Positions 9,069 to 17,010 of a DNA stretch of 64,000 nt are shown one piece after another. The translations under genes and the position numbers were made by a program. The stretch comes from Paenibacillus lignilyticus (lineage in GTDB: Bacteria > Bacillota > Bacilli > Paenibacillales > Paenibacillaceae): positions 1-64,000 of the forward strand of contig NZ_JAGKSP010000007.1 in assembly GCF_017942085.1 (NCBI RefSeq), given 5' to 3'. The notes under the pieces were generated by a model, which was not told the origin of the DNA, made no database searches, and saw only the letters and a list, made by a program, of their open reading frames with translations. Within the stretch, counting starts at the first letter, position 1; each line of letters starts with the position of its first letter.

Positions 9069-10174
9069 CATTTCGCCAGCGGGAGCTTCACTTCGAAGGA
9101 AGTTCGCCCATCGTCGCTTGCCGCGGAGATCGTACCGTGATGCAGCTCGACGATGTTTTTGGCGATGGCAAGGCCAAGCCCTGAGCCGCCCGTATTCCGC
9201 GAACGGGAGTGCTCGCCGCGATAGAACCGCTCGAACAGCAAGGGAATGATGGATGATGGCAATGGCTCCCCATAGTTAGCGATTTCGACGACGGCATGGC
9301 TGTTATCGATTCGTGTCGTGATATCGATGCGCCGGCCGCTTTTTCCATATTGGATTGCGTTGACGATTAGGTTCTCGAATACCCGGACCAGCTTGTCCCC
9401 GTCCGCATTGATGATAAGGGGATGATCGGGAAGAACCAGACGACACTCCATCTCCGCCTGTTCGAATTGCAAACGAAATTGGCCAGCCAATTGTCCGATC
9501 AATTCAACGAGATTGATCGGAGAGGGCCGAAGCTTCATGCCGCCGCTTGTCCGCGTATATTCGAACAGATCATCGATCATCGATTTCAAGTGCATCGATT
9601 TCAGGTGCGCGATTTGAACGTATTGCCGCAGCTCGACTTCATCCTGATATCGGTCATCATTGATCAGGCCCAAATACCCGACGATGGACGTCAGCGGCGT
9701 GCGCAAATCGTGGGAAACATTCGTGACCAGCTCGACCTTCGTCCGCTCGGCGCGCCGTTCTTCCTCGATGGACAGCTTCAGCTGCGCCGTCATGCGATTG
9801 ATATTGTCGGCCAAAGCTCCGAGCTCGTCTTCTCCGCGAATCGGAAGTCGGAAATCGAAATTGCCGCCGGCGATCCGTTCGATGCCTTGCGAAATTTCCA
9901 TCAGGTAGCGAATGGTCGATCGGCTGAAGACGAAGAAATAGACAATCGTAAACAATAGGCCTGCTAAAGTAAAGGAGACGGCAACACCGAGCTTGTCGTT
10001 CACGAGGTCCACGATATTGGCGAGGAACGGGAAATCGGTGCGATACACGGCTAACGCAAACAAGCCAAGAAAAACGACCGTCATGCTGGACGCCAACGCG
10101 CTTAAGGCGAACAAATACAACATTTTGAAACGAAGGCTCACCCATGGACTTTTATGGATCAATTTTATACCCAA
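9068..10174 (-). CDS. VanS-type sensor histidine kinase
   Basis: A 368-residue membrane kinase. It has TM1 at about 18-42, a short extracytoplasmic loop (about 43-53, AVYRTDFPFLA), TM2 at about 65-85, a HAMP region, the H-box NVSHDLRTPLTSIVGYLGL near 150-168, and HATPase motifs (FENLIVNAIQYG, GGSGLGLAIAKNIVELHHG). This short-loop OmpR-type kinase is typical of the VanS/cell-envelope sensors. It overlaps the 3' end of the VanR-type gene. The annotated start is TTG at 10174; a TTG four codons downstream is equally plausible. It probably controls the divergent wall operon; the inducing signal (glycopeptide or wall damage) is an inference. Confidence 0.88.
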   Translation of the reverse strand: MGIKLIHKSPWVSLRFKMLYLFALSALASSMTVVFLGLFALAVYRTDFPFLANIVDLVNDKLGVAVSFTLAGLLFTIVYFFVFSRSTIRYLMEISQGIERIAGGNFDFRLPIRGEDELGALADNINRMTAQLKLSIEEERRAERTKVELVTNVSHDLRTPLTSIVGYLGLINDDRYQDEVELRQYVQIAHLKSMHLKSMIDDLFEYTRTSGGMKLRPSPINLVELIGQLAGQFRLQFEQAEMECRLVLPDHPLIINADGDKLVRVFENLIVNAIQYGKSGRRIDITTRIDNSHAVVEIANYGEPLPSSIIPLLFERFYRGEHSRSRNTGGSGLGLAIAKNIVELHHGTISAASDDGRTSFEVKLPLAK

Positions 10175-10856
10175 CTCCCCACACGGTCTGGATAAGCTTA
10201 ACGCCGCCCAGCTCGCTCTCCAATTTATCGCGAAGCTTGCTTATATGAACCATCACGGTGTTGTTGGACTCCATGAACTTGTCCTTCCATACCGCTTCGA
10301 AAATCGCCTCCGCACTGAACACCTGCCTGGGATGGCTGGCCAGCAAATACAAAATATCAAACTCCGTGGACGTCAAATTCACATTTCGTTCCTCAACGGT
10401 AACGGCATGCAATTTCTTGTTGATTTTCAGAGATTGGATCTGAATCTCATCCTGGTCTTGAGCCGGCTGCGCCTGCGTATTCAAAAGCATGGACCTGCGC
10501 AGCAGCGACTTAACTCTGGCCAGAAGCTCCAGAGCATTGAACGGCTTGACCATGTAATCGTCGGCCCCCGTCGTCAGTCCCATGATCTTGTCCATGTCCT
10601 CCGCTTTGGCGCTCAGCATCAGGATCGGAATGCCGTCGTACTCCGCACGCACCGTGCGAACAACCTCCAGGCCATCCATCTCCGGCATCATGACGTCGAG
10701 AACGATCAGTTGGACCGACTCCTTGGCCATCACGTCCAGCGCTTCGCGACCGTTGTTTGCAGTTAACACTTGGTAGCCTTCGTTGGTTAAGAAAATTTTG
10801 ATCAGCTTGGCGATTTCCAGGTCATCGTCCGCGATCAGAATTTGAATCGGGTTCAT
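10152..10856 (-). CDS. VanR-type response regulator (OmpR family)
   Basis: A 234-residue regulator. The receiver domain contains DDDLEIAK, phospho-acceptor Asp in LIVLDVMMPEMDG near 53, and Lys in DDYMVKPFN near 102. The C-terminal winged helix has LTSTEFDILYLLASHPRQVFS and NNTVMVHISKLRDKLE. ATG at 10856 follows GGAGAGATTCT. It is transcribed together with the VanS-type kinase, divergent from the vanY-like gene. The second VanR-type protein at 31520 has a nearly identical recognition helix region (NNTVMVHIRTLRKKL), so both may read the same DNA boxes. Confidence 0.9.
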   Translation of the reverse strand: MNPIQILIADDDLEIAKLIKIFLTNEGYQVLTANNGREALDVMAKESVQLIVLDVMMPEMDGLEVVRTVRAEYDGIPILMLSAKAEDMDKIMGLTTGADDYMVKPFNALELLARVKSLLRRSMLLNTQAQPAQDQDEIQIQSLKINKKLHAVTVEERNVNLTSTEFDILYLLASHPRQVFSAEAIFEAVWKDKFMESNNTVMVHISKLRDKLESELGGVKLIQTVWGVGYKIDP

Positions 10857-10939
10857 AGAATCTCTCCGTTTGAATTGAGTTGAAATACCGCATTTGTAGC
10901 ATTAGCTTATCAGATATCGTCTCCGCAACCTACCGCATG

Positions 10940-11020
10940 AATCCACAAATAAGAAAAACTTAAGGTTTCTTTTAAGGCGTTTTATGAACCTCTCCGGCTC
11001 GGGGCGTTATCGTAAAAGGG
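10940..11020 (+). promoter_or_regulatory. Putative VanR-controlled promoter of the wall cassette
   Basis: TTAAGG at 10960-10965 and again at 10972-10977 forms a direct repeat with 12-bp period, as expected for an OmpR-family dimer site. The flanking 70 bp (AATAAGAAA upstream; TATGAACCTC, CCGGC and GGCGTTATC downstream) are closely matched before the ddl gene at 12965-13035. A related box lies before the second vanY gene at 30508. The regulator assignment is inferred. Confidence 0.65.
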
Positions 11021-11057
11021 CAAGAGCATTTCACGATAACGAGGAGGTTCGTGCGAG

Positions 11058-11909
11058 ATGGAACAACAGGTATACCAAGCCGAACACTATATAGACGGTC
11101 ATTCGAAAGCTAATGTCGTGCAAGCAGCTTATTCCGAGATTCACCAAGGGCATCTGGTCTTAATTAACCGCGAGCACCCCATCCGGCAGGAAGTTTCTAC
11201 AGACCGATTGCTGCCGCTTAGTTCGTTTCCGGCGATCCATACGCTGAGCGAGAATATGCTGCTGGATCGGACTTGCTTGCGGCATTTGGCTGATTTGCTT
11301 GAGGCTTGTGAAGGGATAAACGATATTATCGCGGTCAGCGGATATCGAACCCGTATGGAGCAGGAGCAGATTTATGAATCCTCGCTGGCCGAGAACGGCG
11401 CTGCATATACGGCATGTTATGTTGCGTTGCCCAATAAGAGCGAGCATCAGTCGGGACTGGCCATAGACGTTGGCAAGCGGAACATAGACGTGGATTTCAT
11501 CGCGCCGGCGTTTCCCGATAGCGATGTCTATTTGACCTTCAAGCAGCTGGCTGCGGGGTATGGGTTCGTCCAACGATACAAGGAAGGAAAAGAAGCCATT
11601 ACGCATATTTCTTGCGAGCCGTGGCATTTCCGTTATGTCGGTTATCCCCACGCCGCGATCATGGATCGCAACGATTGGTGCCTGGAGGAATACATCGATC
11701 AGCTTCGAAGCCACCCGTACGAGGAGGATCATCTTGTATTCGAGGATGAGCGTGCTTACGTCGAGATTTATTATGTACCGGCGGCAAGTGAGGGGTCGAC
11801 GACGACCATTCCCCTTATACCTTGCGAGCGTTATGCGGTTTCGGGAAATAACTGCGATGGATTTATCGTGACGGCATTCCGGGTTAAAGGAAGCCAAGCT
11901 TATGTCTAA
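11058..11909 (+). CDS. VanY/VanXY-type D-alanyl-D-alanine carboxypeptidase, no signal peptide
   Basis: A 283-residue peptidase of the VanY (M15B) family. The zinc-binding signature is visible as SEHQSGLAIDVG near 130-141 and EPWHFRYVG near 190-198, with the usual SGYRTRMEQEQIY segment before it. The family trims the terminal D-Ala from peptidoglycan precursors. Unlike the second copy at 30597 there is no N-terminal membrane anchor, so it should act in the cytoplasm, as do VanXY enzymes of D-Ser-type clusters. Start ATG 11058 follows GAGGAGG. It overlaps the next gene by 8 nt, which suggests translational coupling. Confidence 0.87.
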   Translation: MEQQVYQAEHYIDGHSKANVVQAAYSEIHQGHLVLINREHPIRQEVSTDRLLPLSSFPAIHTLSENMLLDRTCLRHLADLLEACEGINDIIAVSGYRTRMEQEQIYESSLAENGAAYTACYVALPNKSEHQSGLAIDVGKRNIDVDFIAPAFPDSDVYLTFKQLAAGYGFVQRYKEGKEAITHISCEPWHFRYVGYPHAAIMDRNDWCLEEYIDQLRSHPYEEDHLVFEDERAYVEIYYVPAASEGSTTTIPLIPCERYAVSGNNCDGFIVTAFRVKGSQAYV

Positions 11910-12954
11910 ACCGAATTTCGGCGGACTCGATTGGATAAAATTTATTGTCGCTCTTATGGTCGTTGCCAATCATACAGGTCCGTTTCTGTCCTACAGCGCC
12001 ACGGCTGATTTTGTTCTAAGCAATTTGCTTACGCGCATCGCCGTTCCGGTCTTTTTCATGACAGCGGGGTATTTATTTTATCGCAAACTAACCGGGGATC
12101 CGGCGAAGGACCGTAAAACGCTGTACGGTTACATGCGGAGAACCGGGAAGCTATATCTGATCGCGATCGTGCTGTACATTCCGCTGAATGTGTATAAGGG
12201 TTATTTTTCGGATTCCTTCACCGTTTATTCGCTGTTCAAGGACATTGTGTTTGATGGCACGTTCTATCACCTGTGGTATTTGCCGGCATTAATGCTGGGG
12301 TTGTTGATTACTTACGTGATCGATCGGATGAAGTCCATGAACGCTATGCTGGCTGTCGCGGGCGGCTTGTACGTCGTGGGACTGCTGGGGGATAGCTATT
12401 ATGGCATTCTGCCAAGCGGCAGCGGAATCACTCGAGTGTACGCGGGCATGTTCACCGTGTTCGATTACACGCGCAACGGGTTCTTCTATGCTCCGATCTT
12501 CTTGGCGCTCGGCGCTTGGGCGGCCAAGCATCCGTCTCCGGCCAGATCGCCGATGGCCAATGCGACTTTATTTGCCTGTTCGCTCGGCATGATGGTTCTC
12601 GAAGGCTCGATACTGCACGCCTTCGATATTCCGAGGCATGACAGCATGTATATTTTTGCGCTGCCCGCGACGTATTTCTTGTTCCATTGGGCGATGCAGT
12701 GGAAGGTCCGGTCGAGCAAAACATTCCGAGAGTGGCGAGTATGGGTCTACATTCTGCATCCTATTGCGATCGTGCTCGTTCGCGGCGGTGCTGAGGCAAC
12801 GCATCTGGAACGGCTGTTTATCGCGAACAGTTTGCTCCATTTTGCCGCCGTGTGCCTGGTGTCGGTCGGGATGTCCGCCGTTACGGTATGGGCTGTGGAG
12901 AACCAACGGAAACGGAAGCACAGGCCAAGTCGCTTTGTGCTGGAGCAATCCTAA
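11902..12954 (+). CDS. Acyltransferase-3 family membrane protein, VanT membrane-domain type
   Basis: A 350-residue integral membrane protein with about ten hydrophobic segments. The start LDWIKFIVALMVVANHTGPF and the following RIAVPVFFMTAGYLFYRKL closely resemble the N-terminal membrane half of VanT serine racemases, a branch of acyltransferase family 3. No racemase domain is fused here; a PLP racemase is encoded two genes downstream. In VanT this half is thought to help supply serine; other acyltransferase-3 proteins modify wall polymers. Both roles are possible. It overlaps vanY by 8 nt; the ddl promoter begins immediately after its stop. Confidence 0.8.
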   Translation: MSKPNFGGLDWIKFIVALMVVANHTGPFLSYSATADFVLSNLLTRIAVPVFFMTAGYLFYRKLTGDPAKDRKTLYGYMRRTGKLYLIAIVLYIPLNVYKGYFSDSFTVYSLFKDIVFDGTFYHLWYLPALMLGLLITYVIDRMKSMNAMLAVAGGLYVVGLLGDSYYGILPSGSGITRVYAGMFTVFDYTRNGFFYAPIFLALGAWAAKHPSPARSPMANATLFACSLGMMVLEGSILHAFDIPRHDSMYIFALPATYFLFHWAMQWKVRSSKTFREWRVWVYILHPIAIVLVRGGAEATHLERLFIANSLLHFAAVCLVSVGMSAVTVWAVENQRKRKHRPSRFVLEQS

Positions 12955-12964
12955 TGGGCTTGAC

Positions 12965-13040
12965 TACAAATAAGAAATATTTAAGGAATCCTTTATGGCG
13001 TGTTATAAACCTCCCCGGCCCGCGGCGTTATCTTAGAGAT
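12965..13040 (+). promoter_or_regulatory. Second copy of the Van-cassette promoter, upstream of ddl
   Basis: TTAAGG at 12981-12986 and TTATGG at 12993-12998 are 12 bp apart. The block matches the vanY promoter region in order and spacing (AATAAGAAA, the direct repeat, TATAAACCTC, CCGGC, GGCGTTATC). A diverged repeat of about 75 bp inside the operon implies that ddl and the racemase have their own regulated start. Confidence 0.65.
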
Positions 13041-13075
13041 AGAGCAACGGACAAGAAACTTAGGAGGCATTACAC

Positions 13076-14152
13076 ATGAAAACAAAGCTGTACCTACTAT
13101 ACGGCGGTAAATCCGTCGAGCATGACGTGTCATTGAAAACGGCAGTTACCGTACTTCTTTCCATAGATGAAAGCCGCTTTGAGGTATATCCGATTTACAT
13201 TACGCGCGATGGCTTATGGTGCTCGCCCGGACGTCTTTCCAAGGAAGGTTTAACGGTTGAGCAGTTGATCGCGCGGCCCTCGTCTACAGACGCAGCCCGT
13301 ACAATCGGCGAAATATTGACGGGCGTGCTTGCGCTGCCCGGACCTAAAGTCGTCATGCCGCTTCTGCATGGCCCGAACGGGGAGGACGGCACGGTGCAAG
13401 GGTTGATGGAGCTGCTGAACATCCCCTACGTGGGGAACGGCGTGCTGTCGGCTGCCCTTACGCTGGACAAGGCGATGTCGAAACAAGTATTGGCCCAAGC
13501 CGACATCCACCAAACGGAATACGTCGTTTGCCGCTACGAGGAGTGGAAAAGGGATGAAAAGGCGATCCTCTCCGGCGTCGAGGAGAGCATTGGTTATCCC
13601 TGCTATGTGAAGCCGGCTTCTCTCGGATCGAGTATCGGCATTAGCAGATGCTTAAACCGAAAAGAGCTGCTGGCCGGCATTCTCGAGGCGTTCTCTTATG
13701 ATAAGAAGCTCGTGTTCGAACGCGAGGTGTCCGGCAGAGAGATTCAAGTGGCGGTCATCGGCAATGAAAGGCCGCTTGCATCGCTGCCCGGGGAATTTAT
13801 CCATGACCATAGGTTCTTCGATTACGAATCCAAGTACTTCGATAAGCAGCTCCGCATGTCCATTCCCGCTGAGCTGCCGAACGGCTTGACCGAGCGAATC
13901 CGCGAGCTGGCGATCCGAGCCTACCAAGCTCACGGCTGCGAGGGACTTGCCCGTGTCGACTTCTTCCTGGACAGAGAAGGCGATTTGTTCTTGAACGAGA
14001 TTAATGCTTTGCCCGGATTCACGAATTTCAGCATGTATCCGGTGATGTGGGAACGCACCGACGGAACGACATATGCGCAGCTGGTCGAGAAATTGATCGA
14101 CCACGCAATGGACCGTCATGAGAACAAACAAACGATTCGATATTCGAAATAA
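13076..14152 (+). CDS. ddl: D-alanine--D-alanine ligase family protein
   Basis: A 358-residue ATP-grasp ligase that joins two D-amino acids for peptidoglycan precursors. Visible: YGGKSVEHDVSL at about 8-19, YVKPASLGSSIGIS near 180-193, the omega-loop FFDYESKYFD, and the Mg-binding LFLNEINALPGFT near 306-318. After it comes FSMYP, the form typical of housekeeping Ddl; VanA, VanC and VanG ligases carry S-RYP or similar there. I therefore expect D-Ala-D-Ala activity, although its position in a Van-like operon suggests an altered or inducible ligase. ATG at 13076 follows TAGGAGG. Five bp separate its stop from the upstream GTG of the racemase frame. Confidence 0.88.
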   Translation: MKTKLYLLYGGKSVEHDVSLKTAVTVLLSIDESRFEVYPIYITRDGLWCSPGRLSKEGLTVEQLIARPSSTDAARTIGEILTGVLALPGPKVVMPLLHGPNGEDGTVQGLMELLNIPYVGNGVLSAALTLDKAMSKQVLAQADIHQTEYVVCRYEEWKRDEKAILSGVEESIGYPCYVKPASLGSSIGISRCLNRKELLAGILEAFSYDKKLVFEREVSGREIQVAVIGNERPLASLPGEFIHDHRFFDYESKYFDKQLRMSIPAELPNGLTERIRELAIRAYQAHGCEGLARVDFFLDREGDLFLNEINALPGFTNFSMYPVMWERTDGTTYAQLVEKLIDHAMDRHENKQTIRYSK

Positions 14153-14166
14153 GCGAGGTGGAAGGG

Positions 14167-15369
14167 ATGTTAAGAGACACATGGGCTGAAATTAGTTTGA
14201 GCCGCATTCGCGAGAATATGCAGACCATTCGCCGCACCTTACATCCTTCCGTCAAGCTGATGGCCGTCGTGAAGGCGAACGGCTACGGACATGGCGACCT
14301 TGAGTCAGCTGCGGCGGCGGAATCGGCAGGGGTGGATTATCTGGCCGTCGCCTACCTTGAGGAAGCACTGCATTTGCGCGCCAGCGGCATCAAACTGCCG
14401 CTGCTCATATTGACTCCTATTAAACCGGAGTTGGTGCAAATGGCGCTCGAGCATGATTTAACGTTAACCGTAACGAGCGCCAAATGGTTTGCGGAGCTGC
14501 GGAAGCTGATTCCGTATGCCGCTTCGGGAAAGCTTCGTATTCATGTGAAAATGGACACGGGCCTTGGGCGGATCGGAATTCGAACGCAACAAGAATGGGA
14601 TGAGCTTGTTCCATGGCTTCGCGCGGAGGATGTCGAGGTGGACGGCTTCTACACGCATTTCGCGACGGCAGGGCAAGCGGACACCGGCTTTCTGGAGCAG
14701 CAAGCCGCGCGCTTCCTGGAAATGAAGGAATGGGGGCGCTCGTCCGGCTTAGCCATCCGTCATTATCATTGCGCGGGCAGCGCCGCGGCATTGCGGTTTC
14801 CGCAGCTGGCGATGGATATGGTGCGGATCGGGGCGGCCATGTACGGCTTCTATCCGGAGAAGCTTGTGCGCTCCGTGAAGCTTGAGCCGGCACTAAGCCT
14901 GCATAGCCGATTGATTCAGGTGAAGCGGCTGGCCAAAGGCGACTATCTCGGCTACGACAATTCGTACCAAGCCGAGGAAGACGAGTGGATCGGAACTGTG
15001 CCGATCGGGTATGCGGATGGCTGGAATCAGCGGATGCAAGGTACGGATGTGCTGGTTGAAGGACGGCGTGCCAAGATCGTCGGCAAGATCTGCATGGACC
15101 AGCTGATGATCAAGCTTCCGCGGCCTTGCCCGGAAGGTACGCTGGTGACGTTGATCGGACGGCAAGGAGCGGAGCGCATTACGATCGCAGAGCTTGCGGA
15201 ACCGCTTGGCTGCGCGCAGCAGGAGATATCCACGTCACTGTCTTCGCGCGTCACGAGAACGTATACCGAATACGAAGAAACGCGGACATTAGTGGACAGC
15301 ATGACGCTCGGACTATGGAATGAGCACATGATCATCGATCACGCTGAACATCAAATATGTAACCTTTAA
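14167..15369 (+). CDS. alr: Alanine racemase family PLP enzyme (possible serine racemase)
   Basis: A 400-residue fold-type III PLP racemase. The PLP lysine lies in VVKANGYGHG near 34-43, with HVKMDTGLGRIGI, CAGSAAALRFP, and the second catalytic Tyr in VPIGYADGWNQRM plus GKICMDQLMI. Racemases supply D-Ala (Alr) or D-Ser (VanT). Near the C-terminus the segment SLSSRVTRTY has Ser where Geobacillus Alr has Tyr354 (ISYRVPR); VanT enzymes carry Asn there, but the site is variable, so specificity is open. I choose ATG 14167 with AGGTGG upstream rather than GTG 14158. The last codons overlap the operator of the next transcription unit. Confidence 0.86.
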   Translation: MLRDTWAEISLSRIRENMQTIRRTLHPSVKLMAVVKANGYGHGDLESAAAAESAGVDYLAVAYLEEALHLRASGIKLPLLILTPIKPELVQMALEHDLTLTVTSAKWFAELRKLIPYAASGKLRIHVKMDTGLGRIGIRTQQEWDELVPWLRAEDVEVDGFYTHFATAGQADTGFLEQQAARFLEMKEWGRSSGLAIRHYHCAGSAAALRFPQLAMDMVRIGAAMYGFYPEKLVRSVKLEPALSLHSRLIQVKRLAKGDYLGYDNSYQAEEDEWIGTVPIGYADGWNQRMQGTDVLVEGRRAKIVGKICMDQLMIKLPRPCPEGTLVTLIGRQGAERITIAELAEPLGCAQQEISTSLSSRVTRTYTEYEETRTLVDSMTLGLWNEHMIIDHAEHQICNL

Positions 15370-15454
15370 AATTTATATAGATAGTTACTTGCATTCACTC
15401 CCGGCACATGATATAGTACTTCATGTAACCAATTAAGTTTATTTAGATGGTTAC
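15359..15454 (+). promoter_or_regulatory. Promoter bracketed by two GTAAC-N20-GTTAC operators (epoxide hydrolase)
   Basis: Left operator GTAAC 15359-15363 and GTTAC 15384-15388 overlaps the racemase stop codon and abuts the -35 TTGCAT (15389-15394). A 17-bp spacer leads to -10 TATAGT (15412-15417). Right operator: GTAAC 15425-15429 and GTTAC 15450-15454. The two 30-bp boxes match at nearly every position. The leader from here to the gene (15455-15688) is about 230 nt and shows no clear riboswitch or hairpin to my eye. Confidence 0.82.
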
Positions 15455-15688
15455 ATTGTGGTGTGGAAATCGTGTAAACCGAGTGTGAATGTTTTGCTAT
15501 ACAAATTCGCTCAAACGCTTGATGACAGTTTCATGCAGTTGATATTTCGTTCCCTCAAGAACATTACTCTCCTGAGATTCAAGCCTGCGTAGCTGGGCTG
15601 CGCGTAGTTATCACAAGCTAATTTACATCAAGTCACTGCGCTAGTTTGCTCGGCCACCCACAAACTCAAATCAAAAGGAGATTATCAA

Positions 15689-16864
15689 ATGACTAATCCA
15701 CAAAGCATTCGTCCATTTCACGTGAACATTCCGGAAGCGGAACTAACTGAATTGCGCAATCGCATCAACGCAACAAGATGGCCGGAGAAAGAAACGGTTT
15801 CCGATCAATCGCAAGGCACGCAGCTTGAAACGATGCAAGAGCTTGCTCGTTATTGGGCAAACGAATACGACTGGCGCAAAATCGAAGCGAAAATCAACGC
15901 CGTGCCTCATTTCCTTACGGAAATCGACGGTCTGGATATTCACTTCATCCACGTTCGCTCGAAGCATGAGAACGCAATGCCGATTCTCATTGCGCATGGA
16001 TGGCCGGGTTCGATCATCGAACAGATGAAGCTGATCGAACCGCTGACCAATCCCACGGAGCATGGCGGAAGCGCATCGGATGCTTTCCATGTCGTCATTC
16101 CATCGATGCCCGGATACGGGTTCTCGGGTAAGCCGACGACGACCGGCTGGGATACGGAACGCATCGCGCGCGCTTATGGTGAACTGATGACGCGTCTTGG
16201 CTACGAGAAATATGCTGCACAGGGCGGCGACTGGGGTGCAATTGTCGTGGATGCTATGGGCGTTCAAGAGCCTAAGGGATTGCTCGGCATTCACACCAAT
16301 ATGGCGAAGGTAATTCCGGCTGATGTTGATGCGGCGATCTGGTCCGGCAACCCGCTGCCGGAAGGTCTGTCCGATGAAGAGAAGAAAGCATGCGAGCAAG
16401 TTCGCGAGAATAAATTCTATTACGCCTTCATTATGGGAACGCGCCCGCAGACTTTGACCGGTCTGGTGGATTCGCCTATCGGTTTGGCAGCGTTCATGCT
16501 GGATCACGACTGGAAGAGCCTTGCCCTCATCACAAGAACGTTTGCCGGCATTCAAGAAGGTTTAACGCGCGACGATGTTCTCGACAACATCACCCTCTTC
16601 TGGCTGACGAACTCCGCGATTTCCGCGGCTCGTATTTACTGGGAGAACAAGACGTCCTTCTTCGCCGTTCAAGGCGTCAAACTTCCGGTTGCCGTAAGCG
16701 TATTTCCGGATGAGCTCTTCGAAGCGCCGAAGAGCTGGACAGAGAAGGCTTACCCGAATCTGATTCACTACAACAGACTTCCTAAGGGCGGACACTTCGC
16801 TGCTTGGGAGCAGCCGGAATACATGACGGAAGAAATCCGCACAGGACTACGGTCGTTGCGATAA
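15689..16864 (+). CDS. Epoxide hydrolase family alpha/beta-hydrolase
   Basis: A 391-residue enzyme with the N-terminal EHN domain (IRPFHVNIPEAELTELRNRI to about residue 110) followed by an alpha/beta-hydrolase fold. The oxyanion motif HGWPGS lies near 113-118, the nucleophile Asp in GGDWGA near 180, and the catalytic His in LPKGGHFAAWEQP near 370. The family opens epoxides to diols. ATG at 15689 follows AAAAGGAG. It is monocistronic, with a strong terminator 20 bp downstream. The operators shared with the NimA-like and MsrAB genes suggest induction by electrophile or oxidative stress. Confidence 0.9.
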   Translation: MTNPQSIRPFHVNIPEAELTELRNRINATRWPEKETVSDQSQGTQLETMQELARYWANEYDWRKIEAKINAVPHFLTEIDGLDIHFIHVRSKHENAMPILIAHGWPGSIIEQMKLIEPLTNPTEHGGSASDAFHVVIPSMPGYGFSGKPTTTGWDTERIARAYGELMTRLGYEKYAAQGGDWGAIVVDAMGVQEPKGLLGIHTNMAKVIPADVDAAIWSGNPLPEGLSDEEKKACEQVRENKFYYAFIMGTRPQTLTGLVDSPIGLAAFMLDHDWKSLALITRTFAGIQEGLTRDDVLDNITLFWLTNSAISAARIYWENKTSFFAVQGVKLPVAVSVFPDELFEAPKSWTEKAYPNLIHYNRLPKGGHFAAWEQPEYMTEEIRTGLRSLR

Positions 16865-16884
16865 ACGAAGCTATATATGGAAGT

Positions 16885-16920
16885 AAAGGAGCTTGCCGCG
16901 AGGCAGCTCCTTTTATTTTT
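16885..16920 (+). terminator. Intrinsic terminator after epoxide hydrolase
   Basis: AAAGGAGCT-T-GCC pairs with GGCAGCTCCTTT (one bulged T, loop GCGA), followed by a T-rich run. Confidence 0.88.
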
Positions 16921-17010
16921 ACCCTGTATAAATAGGACGTCGCGTTATGGTTAAGACTAATTTTCAAGCTTTCGGATAAGACATGGAGTGTGGATAGGGA
17001 GTAACAGAGG

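Noticed and set aside
9993..10766. 257-residue plus-strand frame
   Set aside because: Antisense to the VanS/VanR-type genes; composition and lack of a start site mark it as a shadow.
13076..14152. Calling the ligase a D-Ala-D-Ser or D-Ala-D-Lac resistance ligase
   Set aside because: The omega loop and the FSMYP motif look like housekeeping Ddl, and there is no vanH or vanX gene, so resistance is not claimed.
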